Under the pieces are notes generated by a model, which had not been told where the DNA came from, ran no database searches, and worked only from the letters and a program-made list of their open reading frames with translations. From Phoronis australis (Eukaryota; Phoronida; Phoronidae): a stretch of DNA of 64,000 nucleotides. The position numbers were made by a program, and so were the translations under genes. This document shows positions 1 to 11,360 of this stretch, piece after piece. How positions within the stretch are numbered: the stretch's first letter is position 1; every line of letters begins with the position of its first letter. The DNA lies in the NCBI GenBank assembly GCA_002633005.1, contig NMRA01000576.1, forward strand, positions 180,339 through 244,338. The letters are read 5' to 3'.

Positions 1-607
1 ACGAGATCTCTCACCAGGCTGTTGTCGTGGGCCAAGAGTGAATTTTTTCTTCCAATAATCAGCTGCAAGATGAATATCGACAGGTCAAAAAAAAACAGTT
101 ATAATGGATCAGGTGATAAACAGTGAACGTACCTTTACAATTAAAAATTTACTGATCGTCAGTTATGGTTTACACCTGACACGTTTTTAAGCGTAAAGAT
201 GCTATGTCTCATTAAAACCATGACACAGCATCTTACATGTAAGTATAGAAATTTTGGTGAATAAGGACTTTTCACAAAACAGCATTCTGACTAAAAATTC
301 AGAATGACCAAATTTTTCTCAATGCCTTTCAAAAATATGGTACAGTTATTGGATTGTCCTGCTGAGCCATTTACTTTTGACACTGCACAACTGACCCGGA
401 GAAAGATGTTAAGTACCAAGTGGCCATTTACTCACACACACAATTCAAAACAATGGCAAGGTGGGAGTTGGACAGGAATGTGAAGCGCTCGTGTTGTTTT
501 TATTGTGTTTCTAATTCCTTTTTTGCTTTATGACTTTTTTGATCAGCTGATTAATGCATTCACCAGTAGACCTACCTGTAAATAACCAAGCACCCTTACA
601 AAAATGA
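1..607. other. noncoding, nothing recognised
   Basis: AT-rich sequence without a convincing reading frame, RNA gene or repeat structure that I can identify. Confidence 0.5.
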
Positions 608-990
608 ACTTACGTTTTCATCGAAAAACTTAAGTATTTGGTCTGAAAATCTTAAGTTTTCATGGAACGAACTAAAGTTTTCATAACTTAAGTTTTTCAA
701 AAACTTAAGTTCTGAAAACTTAAGTTTTCCAAAAACTTAAGTTCTGAATACTTAAGTTTTAAAAAATTAAGTTCGTTTGAAAAAACTTGATCCAGAATAC
801 TTAAGTTTTTGGAAAACTTAAGTTTAAGGAACTTAAGTTTTTGAAAAACTTAAGTTTTGGAACAAGTTTTTAGTAACAAACATAAGTCATCAAAACTGAT
901 ATTTTTGAAAGCTACGTTTTCCGAACATAAGCTTTCAAGGAACTAACTTTTGAAAACTGAAGTTTTCTAAAAGCAATAAGTTTCAATAGG
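608..990. repeat. CTTAAG-rich palindromic array
   Basis: The palindrome CTTAAG, mostly as AACTTAAGTT or ACTTAAGTT, occurs about eleven times between roughly 620 and 860, spaced 15-50 bases apart by runs of A, T and short GAAC/CTGAA linkers. Decayed units (AAGTTTTC, TAAGCTTTC) continue to about 985. Each core is self-complementary, so either strand could form many alternative hairpins. It is not a clean tandem repeat because unit length varies. No coding potential is visible. It could be an expanded simple repeat or the subterminal part of an unrecognised transposon. Confidence 0.8.
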
Positions 991-1818
991 GCAGACATTA
1001 AAAAATTTCGACTTTCACTAAAACAAGAGTGGAGTACAGTAACAAATTTAATGATTCTCATAAAGTTCTAACATTACATTAACAGTGATTAATTGCAGAA
1101 AATAAAATGCACTGCCTAAAATACACTCATTCTTTAAAATAAGTGAACATAAGTGAAATATCAAAATATCAAAAACCAGAAACATTTCAAAAATCAGTTC
1201 ATCAAGTGTCATGCATACAATGCAGTGAAAACTAAATGAGGCTAATAATATGTTAATTATTTGCATCGTTCTTAATCTATGACAATTATGCGATAACTGA
1301 GGGAGCAAAATGGAATGTACAAACAGAGAAATCACTACCAAATCATGAAACACAACCAAAGAAAATGTGATTACATAGCCATGAAAGTCACAACAAAAGT
1401 CTACGTTTCAACTAAAATTGCAGCAATGACACCAAGAATAACAAGATACTTAATATGCAAAATCCAAGAATATCTGCAGAGACAAAAGCATAACATAAAA
1501 CGTAACAGGTAACTAAAAGTTTATCGACAATGGCGACAAGTCTGATTTTGGGAAGTACAATCCTTATGCTAGAAATAGTGCCTAGAATCACCTATAATTG
1601 TTTGCAACCTTAAAAATATCAAGTTAAATGTCAAAGTTCGTTTTGTTGACAATCATAACAAAAGCAAATCCAATACATTCCATGGTGCGAACAAGTTTCA
1701 CTAAAAGTAACCCTAAGTACAAGCTGGTTATACGAGATGGAAATTAGAAAACTTAGACCATTGACCACAAAAATATTCATTTCCTTAAATTTAAAGCTAC
1801 TGAACTTCATACAAATAT
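991..1818. other. noncoding, nothing recognised
   Basis: AT-rich sequence. Short frames on both strands here lack domain signatures and have compositions expected by chance. Confidence 0.5.
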
Positions 1819-2216
1819 AGGCCCTTTCATACTAACATCGACGCGTCGAAGTTTTTGGAAGTTACTGTCAGTATAAACTATCAACTCCAGTCCTATCGAA
1901 GTTATTGCCAGGGGCCACTGTTATCATTAACAATTGCATAGCAGTGTGATGGCTAATAGTTGCTTATACCTTGCTCTAATAATCACCAATCAATTTAAAA
2001 ATAAGTTTTGTGTCAATTAACACATGTAAATGTTCCCAAGTTGTCACATCTTAGCGTGCAGTGCTACCTTGCGATACTTTCGATCACGACAACGTCACCT
2101 ACTGTTTAATTCGAAGTTCATTAACTACCGAAGCCAGAATGAACGGTCCACTTAACTTCGCAGTATACGCCGATGCTTCGCTCAGACAAGAGTTAAGTCA
2201 ATGTGAAAGGGCCCTA
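1819..2216. mobile_element. MITE with AGGGCCCTTTCA-type ends
   Basis: The left end reads AGGCCCTTTCATACTAAC. The reverse complement of the right end reads AGGGCCCTTTCACATTGAC. The outer ends therefore form an imperfect inverted repeat of about 18 bases. Further in, CGAAG motifs also recur in opposite orientation near both ends (about 1846 and 2174). The element is about 400 bp with no reading frame, which fits a non-autonomous DNA transposon. A TA flanks each end, so a TA target duplication is possible. The superfamily is not assigned. Confidence 0.6.
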
Positions 2217-3130
2217 TGTTAGATCACAAGCCACTTAATCTTCTTCAGCTGGATCTGCTCGCTTAGCTTCACAGGCAAATAACCCATGTTTTGTGACTAC
2301 AGACGTGCGTTTCTGAGCTCAGATAACTGAATTCATAGGTTCATGAGCTGCAGTTAGTAAGTGCGTACGTTGCGTTGTCTGGGTAGCCTTCCTTATCCAA
2401 CGATTGTTGAAGGCACACTCTGCAATAAATTTTAATAACAGACGGGTAAAAGCTATCAGTATAAGACAACTTAACTTGCTGGATATTTATCGTGCTGTTT
2501 ATACAACACTGATTTGTTAAACTTCCTGACTTATATACAGAGCCTAGGATAGTCTTCAAACTCAAAATTTAACCAATCACTCTCCAGGATCCAAGTGCAA
2601 GACTAGTCTGCAAGTTTACTTCAAGCATTCACTGCAGTGGGTCAGTTTTCCACATACTGTTTTGAATGAAGTTTTAATCCTGGATTCGCGACATTCAAAA
2701 CAATTTTATTCTATACAACTTGAATACAAAACATGCACATGGTCACCTATTATGCTATTACAATCTAGAACAAACCGTNAAACCTGAGCAAATCAGAATA
2801 AAATAGGCAATACAATAGTTACATTGGTTATTCTTAAATTTGAGAACCAAGCACATAAGCGCACCAAGGGGAGGCTGGAACGAGCACCCCCCCCCACTTG
2901 CCGAAGTGGGCATGGAAAGGTCAGCCTCATAGAAACAAAAAAAATTGAGAAAACGAGACACGAGTCCACTAAAAAGCTGTAATTCAGGAATGCACTGTGC
3001 ACAGCTCTGAACACACCACGTTGTTTTAGTAAAAGGTCAACATGCCCAAAAGTTTGAGCAATCCCATATTTTAGGATTGGTACGTGGATGAGGCAAGTGA
3101 ACCTTGCAAATTATTGACCTGTAGTGATAT
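2217..3130. other. noncoding, nothing recognised
   Basis: No supported gene. It contains one unresolved base near 2779 and a C-run near 2886. The frames seen here lack domains. Confidence 0.5.
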
Positions 3131-3711
3131 GACAGGGCTCAACACTAACGGTTGCCCGATTGCCCGTGTACATGTAGATTTTGCGTCGGGCAAGTGGAAT
3201 TTGAAAAGTAATTGCCCGATGGGCAAGTTAAAATCTAGCTGCATAGGCAAGTAGATCCTAAGATTGTCTGCTCGACATTTGCTCCAAAGTAACGAACCCC
3301 AACACAAGCCTATAAAAACCGTCGAAAAAGCCCCTTTGGTCGTCAAAGAAACTCCCGTCTTCGAATGAGCACCGAAAGGAAAATGGATTGAGTGTGATGC
3401 AGCGTGCACAGATGACGCTCGCGGTCAAATCCTTTCGATTCTCTGAACGTGCCCTGCAGTTTCTGAATAAGTTGTCATGGGATACTACTGATCGTCTGCA
3501 CTCTGGCAAAACGTCTAAACATGGAAGCATTGGTTTAGTTGCTAAAAAACGAGTCCAGAAAGAATCAAAGCAATAATATGTAACCAAAAGAGTGCGGGGA
3601 TGGGTTCCGTCATGAGAAATTAGGCTTTCTGGCCTGCGAGACAGTGAACACGGGATGACGTTTGATTTTTGCCTGCGTTTATCCATGCTGGAAGCACCGC
3701 GTTCGTCAGCG
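3131..3711. repeat. possible hAT-like end with GCCCG motifs
   Basis: CAGGGCTCAACACTAACGG at about 3134 resembles the CAGGGCTC-type termini of many hAT elements. It is followed by recurring TTGCCCGAT and CGGGCAAGT motifs to about 3255. I could not find a matching opposite end, so only one terminus is proposed. The rest up to 3711 shows frames on both strands without recognisable domains. Confidence 0.3.
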
Positions 3712-3878
3712 GATGTACAGCACACATCAAAAATTTTTGGCCGACCGGTCAGAAATTGGTCGACGACCGGCCGCAGTGCCGACTCATAAGGCGACCCCAC
3801 AGCCGACCCTTCAGTCGACCCTTTAGCCGACCGGCCATCAGACGACCAGCTGGTCGGCTGCTATTGTTAGGCTAGAGT
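3712..3878. repeat. left terminal inverted repeat with CGACC units
   Basis: Outer 62 bases are shared with the right arm. From about 3774 inward come units such as GCCGACT, GCGACCCC, GCCGACCC, GTCGACCC and GACGACC at 11-13-base spacing. Confidence 0.8.
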
Positions 3879-5284
3879 AGCAGTTGCGTAATAGGTTGTC
3901 AGGCTCATACCACTTTGCGTGTCGATGCATATTCGTCTTAGCACAGGCTCAAATGAATTAACCTAGTTTTGCTGTCTCGGTTACATGAGTACACCACTAC
4001 TTCGAAGGTTGAAGGCAAGCGGCATTAGTAAACATTGGATTATGGACAATGCAACAAGTTTTGGATGAAAAACGTGAAAGTTTTCTTACATTTGATCTTT
4101 AATTTGACTCCTGACGTTAACAAATTGTATTAGATCGGTTGCTTCCCGGTCAATACAACGCTGTGTAGTCATATTGTAAACGCGCCTGTTTTTCGCAGTC
4201 TTCGCCCACAATTGATTTTATTTGTGTAACGCCAAACTGCATCGTTTTTTCGTGTTTTAAGTTATTCACCGGTCTCCTAACACGCGCCCATGATGAAGGA
4301 TTAGTGAGTGAGTTGTATCACCGCGAAGAGATTTTATTTTCATAGTATTGACCCGGCGAAATTCACGGTCCATGGACTACGACGGCTCTAACTTCGAAAT
4401 CATACTATGGTTACGATTTCCACGAACAATGACGGTGACATCAAACACGGAATGACCACTGTTGAGGCTACAGCCAATTGTAGCTTTGCGCAATCTGTTT
4501 TCATGTATCGGTGACGTTAAAATATGGGCTGGTTACATGTACACGTAGGCCCCTATCAGTTGGTCGTTCACGTTGTTCCAAAAATAAACACTTTCTGTCA
4601 ACATCATATTGACAAATTATGTAAAATAAAACAATTGTGAACGGGAAGATGTGAATACGTGGTGAAGAGGTATTTGGCTCTACGCGGCATATGTGCGTGA
4701 ATCTTTGGTAAAACGATTGCGATGGCAAAAAATGATAGAACATACATCAAGGTGCACTTTAGAGAATTATAGCGTATAACCTGGCCACCTCAGGTAGTAA
4801 GTGACGCTGAATGAGAAGTGGCAACTACAAGTTTGGCTTGTAACGCCACCCCTCCCCGAGTTTTGCCAATTCTAATCAGTCACCACTCGAGATTTGGTTC
4901 CGTTTCATTCCTAAAATCACAAAATAATTCTTCTGTGCTCTGCTGTAAGAAAAAATACATTTTTTTGAAATGGTGCTCAGTCTTAAAAAAGTTTCCATTA
5001 TGACAACGCTTTGTCAGAAATGCACAGCACACGCAGCGTTGTAATACAGAGACGTTGGCTTTTCCGTATGTCCACAAAAGTGCTTTGAGCAGTGTTTAAA
5101 AAATTGTTCATTTCGCTTTTCTGCACCGACGACTAAGGTCAAAACCGTGTTTTAAAAAAGTACGGCATTTTCAAAAAAATATTTTGGTTGATGAATTCAC
5201 CGAGTCGGTGCCACGGGCAGAAAACGTATCTGCGTAAAGAAAGAGTTGCGTTTTCAAAACATTCAGAGCATGAGGTCAAGGCAG

Positions 5285-5395
5285 TGGCAGATCTACGAAT
5301 TCAGTAAGGGGGGGTTAGGATTCGAGAGAATCCGAGGCGCGTAGCGCCGAGGAGAAGGAAGGTCGCGAGAGGGTTTCCCTTCTCCAGTGTAAGAT
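5285..5395. repeat. short G-rich repeat inside the TIR element
   Basis: A segment starting GTGGCAGATCTACG with a run of seven G and a GAGGCGCGTAGCGCCGAGG near-palindrome. It resembles ends of small invertebrate MITEs of the CAGGGGCGGATC type (compare 43198-43365). It may be a nested insertion; its borders are not defined. Confidence 0.3.
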
Positions 5396-7499
5396 TTTTT
5401 GGGATTTTTAGTAGCTAATTTCGTTTTTCTGGCGATCATGCCCGGAAACTACGTGGTCACCCATTATGCAATGATGGCAATCCATTGTGTACCTATACAT
5501 TGGCATCTATTGTAAAACGTGGATTAGACGAAACAAATTCAACCGCATTTCCAAGATAATATATCTTGTCGGCAGAGGTTGAACATTTAGCCCTTGTTTA
5601 TACGTATAGTACGAACATTATCACTTTGAAGGATCAATGCTTGGGGCTGGTGACGGGGTGTTCTGGCGTGTAAAGTTAATGACGTGGTAAGTTTTTGAAC
5701 GTGGCTTATTAAATTTTCAGTTCGGTCGTATTTTATTTTGATCCTGAAGTGAAGAATTTTTGGTCCTCACTTGATAAATTATAGGTGCTGATGTGATGAA
5801 TTTCAGTCTTGACGTGGTGAATTTTAGTCTTTATTTGTTTTTTTCTTGGTCTTCTGTGTGAAAACAATCTCAATGTATTGGATTGTTTTAATTCCTGCTT
5901 AAGTAAAATTTCTGGTTTTGAGATATTTATCTTTGGTCCTGGAGAGTTAACATGTTTTGCTTGGTTTTAATCTTGTATAGAAAATATATGTTGTTAAATG
6001 TTGCAAATTAGGCCTCCCATAAATGTGAGAGAGCAAGTTGTGAAGCAGCGTTCTGTGTAAGTTTTTATATAAATCTAGGTGTTCGTGATTAAGTAATACA
6101 AATTTGCGCCGTTGTGGGTAAAAACTGACCGAATAAAATCTTCCTAGAATAATCTAAAATATTTACCAGCGTTGCAAAATTTGGTTTTCTACCATTATTC
6201 TGCTGCTAAAATTAGGGTATAACCTTTTTCGTCGACTTTCGACGCAATGAAATATTGCGTCACCTATTAGTCAGTTTCTTTTTCCAAGATTCTTCAATCA
6301 AACGTTATCCCTCGAGGTTGCGTAAACGTCAAGACAAATGATCAAATTTTGTTTCACTTCATTATGTTTTTGGAATTTTGATATCAGTGAACCAAATTTT
6401 GCTGAGATGTTGTCACCATATAGTGGGAGATGTCGAAAACTTTTTGAAAGTGGCGCGTGTCACGAATGAACTCTTTTCAAAACGACGACATACGTTTTTT
6501 CGTTATAAAAGGCAGAGAATTACCCAAGAAGATGGCGTCGGATGTTTTTCGTTTAAACGGCCGTAACGGGAAACTTGAATGCCAATTGGCTTCCAGAGTT
6601 TGCATGCAAACTCGCCGGTCTTGAACTCATGTTGTTACAAGCTTTTCGACGAGGTGACAAGCGTATATGTAACTATCCGGGGTGTGAAATTTCGAGGTCT
6701 GTTTGAGCTCAATACGCAGTGGCACCTTGCTGTATTTTGAAAATAGTCTTCACAGCTAGCTGGCTAGATAGGACGGCTCTAGCTTCGAAAAATTTTTTAC
6801 TGCGAAAGTGACAACAATTTCAGAATGATGATGGATTACACTATAAACCGATCACAGACTTCCGTTTTCATGCGTCCATGATTTAATTTAATTTCGGCGC
6901 TATGTTCAAACCATTGTTTATATTGTTCCTAAAATAACCTTGGGTTCTATTGCTGTACCAACATATTAAGAAATTATACAGAAATAAACAATAATTATCT
7001 GTGGTAAAACGCAATATACAACGTTATGAAGTGATGATGAAGAGCAATAACGGATGAGCGCAAATGCGTGCTGCTTGCTGAGCATTCCGCGGTATGAAAA
7101 CATTTGAGGTCGTAAAATATCCAGTGTTGTATTCTGATTTTTATGCAATTTTGCTGTAAATTTCAAATTTCGTGATTGTTTTTATGCATAATGCACTGCA
7201 TAAAAAGTCTGATATCTAAAGTTAGATATTATTTTTTCCGCTATATCACTTAACGTTTGATTTTACCACGCCGTCATTAATTCAACATAAGGTTTTCGGC
7301 TTGTGTAAGGCCACGCACTTCGTATTTGTAGGTTGATTCGATTTTACCTCCATTTAATAGTTGAACAAAATTTGATAAACCGATGTCAAGACCGGAGTTG
7401 CCACTGGTAGACGAACAGCAAACAGTTAAATGTTTGTTTGTCCAAAGTTCACCCGCTAAGTCATAAAATGGTAATTGCCGACCAAGGACACGCTTAATC

Positions 7500-7686
7500 C
7501 GAATTGGTCGTCTACGCTAGGCGACCAATTACCCAACCCAAGTGCCGACCACAGAGGCGACTAAGCAGACGGCTCCTAGCCGACCGTTGTTGGTCGGCTG
7601 CTGGTCGGCTAGACGACCGGTCGACGGCCGGTCGTCGACCAATTTCCGACCTGTCGGCCAAAAATTCGTGATGTGTGCTGTACATC
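7500..7686. repeat. right terminal inverted repeat with CGACC units
   Basis: Mirror of the left arm. Outer 62 bases (7625-7686) match at 58 positions. Inner units such as GCCGACCACAGA, GGCGACTAAGCA and GACGGCTCCTA continue to about 7500 and are more diverged from the left arm. Confidence 0.8.
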
Positions 7687-7775
7687 TCTCATAAGAAGAC
7701 AGTTAGCACCGCTGTGGCAGAGACGGCACACCTCCAGGTTACTTAGGACAAGGCTAAGAAGATTGCTGAAGTTGG

Positions 7776-8652
7776 TGTGCTGCTTCATTAATATATTCTT
7801 CTAACACAAGCGCCATTCAATGGGTCATTCAATTCAAACTATTCAGTGAGCCAGTTCAGAAACCTCTTCTGACCCTTCTAGATGTCTTGCTCCAGGGTTC
7901 GAACTCTATTGAAGAGAAAATAGCAGAAGACCAGAGTACCATCAGCGCCAGAATGAGAATCGCCCGCACTATCTCTCAACTGATATGCAGCAATGCCGCA
8001 AAACATGCTAGCAGAGCTGCTACTCTCTACCAACGTAAGGAGAGAGAGACACCTTTTCCACTATATGTGGGACTGAAGCTGCATTTCAATGATCGTCAGA
8101 AGGGAATCATTAGAGCTTTTCATGAGTTAGGCATGTCAGTGTCTTACGACCGTGCTCTATCTGTGTCAAAGCGCTTTGCCGAGGATGGAGTCATAGTGCC
8201 TTCAAATAGCAAGCGGGGAGTTTTCACCACTGGCGCAGTTGATAATATTGATGAGTCTGGTCGCACTGAAGTCCATGGTACTGCCATTTCTCTGACCAGT
8301 CATCCCAGTCAAACAAAGCCTGAACTGTCACCTCCAACTCTAACCATGCAGACTGATGATATCGCCAAAACCAAGCTTCCCGATGACTTTGCCATTGTCC
8401 TATACATTGATGATATTGCTGGAGATATCACCTTTCAACCTATTCCAGCTGGGACAGCCAAACCTTCCTTCACTGAAAATCTCCGACATCCTTGATAAAG
8501 CATGGCTCAATCATTTGCACATTGGTTTTACTGAATATGACGGACAACCACAAGAGGTTCCAGTGACCTACTATGGGTTCTTTTCACATGCCCAACCTTC
8601 AGAAATCGTCAGACCAAGGGCGACAGTTGGTGTTTTTTCCCATTTTCTATGA
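7776..8652 (+). pseudogene. N-terminal part of decayed nuclease/CXC-family gene
   Basis: This is the readable 5' part of one decayed intronless coding region that runs to about 11,360. The frame opens about 90 bases after the TIR element and carries the conserved-looking motifs RETPFPLYVGLKLH, LGMSVSYDR, RFAEDGVIVPS and GVFTTGAVDNIDES. The sense continues into the +1 frame near 8440-8480 and shifts again near 8560-8650, so there are at least two frameshifts. I recall similar segments in multi-copy uncharacterised invertebrate proteins that end in a CXC motif, but know no function for this part. No start codon or promoter is identified. The true N terminus appears missing, perhaps lost or displaced at the TIR-element border. 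Confidence 0.7.
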
Positions 8653-9190
8653 AATGGCTTCGACAATGGCCATGCAGAAACACGCAATGCTTGTGGTCAA
8701 GAAGGCAACAGAGTTTGTAAATCCTGGCCAAGTTCCAGTCATAGAAGTTGACTGTCTATGCTCAGCAGAAAAAAAATGTCAATGGGGGTACCCTGATGAA
8801 GTCGGTGAATCAAAAATGGTATGCTTCATGGGCATGCTTCACGTCGAAATGGCATCTCAAGAGTGTGGAGGTAAACTGTTGGACGGATCTGGATGGGACC
8901 TCATGTTCTCCCTAGCCAATGTTTTCACTCCTGGTTTTGCAACATCTCTTCTGGATGGAAAGCATGTCAAGCGTACCAGGTATGCATACCAGCTCACTCT
9001 TGCCTGGCTTAATGAGCTAAAGCAACAGGCATATAATGAGTTCTGTCATGAAGGTTATGGACCTCACGAAAGCTTTGATATGTGGGAAAAACTAGTCAGC
9101 AATGCCCCAACAGTTTGTTACTGGAAAATTGTGAGAGACTACCTGCTAATTAAGTGTCGCTTCATTCGAGGTCAGAGACTGGGCAATTGA
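8573..9190 (+). pseudogene. central region of decayed nuclease/CXC-family gene
   Basis: A 205-residue open stretch continues the same protein in a third frame. It has CQWGYPDEVGESKMVCFMG, LHVEMASQECGGKLLDGSGW, HVKRTRYAYQLTLAWL and a C-terminal FIRGQRLGN. The LHVEMA and LDGSGW blocks are, from memory, the hallmark of a large family of uncharacterised repeated proteins in invertebrate genomes. The catalytic nature of this region is unknown to me. The frame ends at 9190 and the sense resumes in another frame within about 20-40 bases, so this is a further frameshift. It acts only as a fossil here. Confidence 0.7.
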
Positions 9191-9209
9191 CCATTGACGT
9201 TGAACGCCT

Positions 9210-9995
9210 GTGAAGAAATGTGTCCGTGGTGTTTTTGCGTTTGGACATACGAATTACGTACGCTGGATGCCTGTTTTCTTGAGAGATATGACACAACTTC
9301 CGCAGACCCACCCTTCAGTGCACGAAGCTTTCATGGAAGGGAAATTTGTTGTTCAACGTAGTGACAGGAAGTTTTCTTTGATGGCTCTTGACCAGAGCCA
9401 AGAGCACAGTATCAAGTTCTTGAAAGAGGACTGTGGTGCAAAGGGACTCTATGGCCAACAAGAGGAGGAAGAAGTGATTGAGCTCTCAAAGCCAGAAGTC
9501 GTGAGGTTAATTGATGCGTTTGAAGATGCATGCTTCTCTATTACAAGAAGCAAGGACAATTTGGCACATCCTGTGTCTTCCATTGCTGAAACAACAAAGT
9601 TTCTGAAGGACCTCAAAGCTCTATGCGACCTTGTGAAGAAGGGTCGAGTTGTCAATACATTCAAGGAGACTGGCTTAGATCTCATTACTTTGGACACCGG
9701 TGAAATAATGGATCCTGAGATCAACAACTGCCTTAGGGAAGCTCCGAACATTGGTCAAGCCAAATTCACAGAGTTTGTTGAAACCAGAACTGTAATTTCT
9801 ACCAAACCATTGTCTGACATCATTCCAAGGATCAACTTGTTTACTTTCGCCAGCAGGCAACTCACTGATTTGAAGAAGGCTAGTGACAAGCTGGGATCTT
9901 CCATAGCGAGTACGGCTTTCATCACCAAGATGTTTATGTCACTCCAAGCTCGTCCTGAAGTAGATATCTCAGATTTTTTCAAGCACGAAAACTAG
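9210..9995 (+). pseudogene. middle region 2 of decayed nuclease/CXC-family gene
   Basis: Open for 261 residues. The N-terminal part reads FGHTNYVRWMPVFLRDM and then SLMALDQSQEHSIKFLKED, blocks I recall following the LHVEMA segment in the same uncharacterised family. The rest is helical, with no motif I can name. It stops at an in-frame TAG at 9993-9995, but the same frame stays open beyond (PPSLCDRGKLRSG) and runs directly into the nuclease-like domain. The TAG is therefore a nonsense lesion inside one ancestral frame, not a gene end. Confidence 0.7.
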
Positions 9996-10952
9996 CGTGA
10001 ACCCCCGTCATTATGCGATAGAGGTAAACTTCGGTCAGGAACAGAGTCTGATATTCTTGCATGTCCGCCTGGCATGTCTGTTCCTGGCCGTTCTGTGGCA
10101 GTCAAGGAAGCTTCTGTAGTGGTTCTCGATATGGCCGCCGTAATACATATTATCAAACCCCAGCGTGCAAAAGTTTTTGGGGAGTATACACCGATTCAAT
10201 TGCTGCCATACGTGGAAATCCAGATGACAGAGAACACAAGAAGAGTGGACGCAGTCTGGGACACATACAGAGAGGATAGTCTTAAGTCACAGACACGTGT
10301 AAAGCGTGGTGAGACTGGAATGCGACGAACACGTGTCTCGGCTAAGATACCAATGCCCAGGGGATCTCAGTGGCAGACATTCCTCAATGATTGTCAAAAC
10401 AAAGACGAGCTCTTCCAGTTCATCAGCCAGAACTTTTTGAGAAACACAGCTGATTCACAATACCAACTTGTTACAACAAAGGCCTACCTAGTGCTCAGCA
10501 ACAAACCAACACACGCATCAACATTGTCTCCATGCCTACAGGAAGAAGCTGACACGAGGATGATGCTGCATTTGCGACATGCAGCTGTTCAAGGTCATAC
10601 CAAGGCTTACCTTAGGACAGTTGACAGTGACGTGGTGGTTCTCGAAGTCAGCTTCTTTCACGAACTAGGCCTTTCAGAGTTGTGGATTGGATTTGGATTT
10701 GGATCTGGAAAAAACTATAAATATATTCCTATCCACAAAATCTCGCAAAATTTTGGGCCGCAGAAATGTGAAGCACTCCCACTTTTCCATGCACTGACAG
10801 GTTGTGATGTCGTCTCAGCAATGTTCGGGATTGGAAAACGAACTGCATGGAATGCTTGGGCTGCTTTCCCCGAGGTCACAGATACTTTTATTACCATCAC
10901 TCGTGACCCAACTATCCTCACACTTGACCCTCTTCATATGCGACACCTTTAA
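9996..10952 (+). pseudogene. FEN1/XPG-like PIN nuclease domain, decayed
   Basis: The frame continues from 9210 past one TAG. Motifs in order: VVVLDMAAVIHI (possible first Asp), VDAVWDTYREDSLKSQTR followed by KRG (like the FDG..P.LK..R block of FEN1), EEADTRMMLHL (like the FEN1 EAEA acidic pair), TVDSDVVVL (DxD), TGCD, then GIGKRTAW (like the FEN1 GCD plus helix-hairpin-helix GIG..RA). Order and spacing fit the structure-specific flap nuclease fold, with five acidic positions retained. The match is from reading, not from a profile search. The frame ends at a TAA at 10950-10952, again an in-frame nonsense lesion because sense continues in the same frame. Confidence 0.65.
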
Positions 10953-11360
10953 CGCTGGACAGTACTAATGTACAGTAAGAACTCCGGGACACACTCTGTG
11001 AATGAAGCTAGAAAGCTTCTGTTCACCCATGGCCTCAAGACTCTGGAATCACTACCACCAACACAGCATGCTTTATTCCAACATGCTAAGCGTGCCCTGC
11101 TCACTGCAGCTTTTGTTTGGAAACAGTCCCTTGCCAAAAAAAAAAAACAGATACCAAACCCAGATCAATGGGGTTGGGAATGGAATGCTAGAATTAAAAC
11201 GTGGGTGCCATATTGGACAGATCTGGAAGATGTAAGCCAGGCGTGTTCCCCACTTCTCCATTGTGGCTGTGTTGTTGCCTGCAAAGGCAATTGTAAGTGC
11301 CATCGAGCTGGACTCCGGTGTACCCCATTGTGAAAATGTGAAGGTGCCTGCACCAGCAAT
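10953..11360 (+). pseudogene. C-terminal CXC (Tesmin/TSO1-like) motif region, decayed
   Basis: The same frame continues after the TAA. It carries SVNEARKLLFTHG, a PPTQHALFQHAKRA helix, WGWEWNARIKTWVPYW, and then CGCVVACKGNCKCHRAGLRC, a cysteine cluster typical of the zinc-binding CXC domain of Tesmin/TSO1 proteins, usually DNA-binding. A TGA at 11331-11333 sits where another cysteine is expected, and KCEGACTSN follows in frame, so the ancestral end lay slightly downstream. A run of eleven A near 11138 is kept in frame. Intronless structure and multiple stops and shifts suggest a mobile or retro-copied family member rather than a host gene. Confidence 0.7.

Larger units (their letters stand above)
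3712..7686. mobile_element. 3,975-bp DNA element with long terminal inverted repeats
   Basis: The first 62 bases at 3712 match the reverse complement of the last 62 bases ending at 7686 at 58 of 62 positions. Both arms start GATGTACAGCACACATCA. Further inward both arms become strings of degenerate 11-13-base units with a G(C/T)CGACC core, extending to about 3878 on the left and from about 7500 on the right. The interior has no long reading frame or recognisable transposase, so the element looks non-autonomous or dead. No clear target-site duplication is visible; a palindromic GTAC at both tips could hide a short one. The superfamily is unknown; long repetitive arms recall foldback-type elements. 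Confidence 0.8.

Noticed and set aside
3258-3800. 180-codon - strand frame at the left TIR
   Set aside because: It crosses the TIR border and has no domain; the overlapping + strand frame is equally plausible.
7776-11360. Functional host gene with introns across the nuclease/CXC region
   Set aside because: Breaks fall inside conserved blocks, two stops are in the same open frame, and no GT-AG pairs remove them; it reads as a decayed intronless frame.
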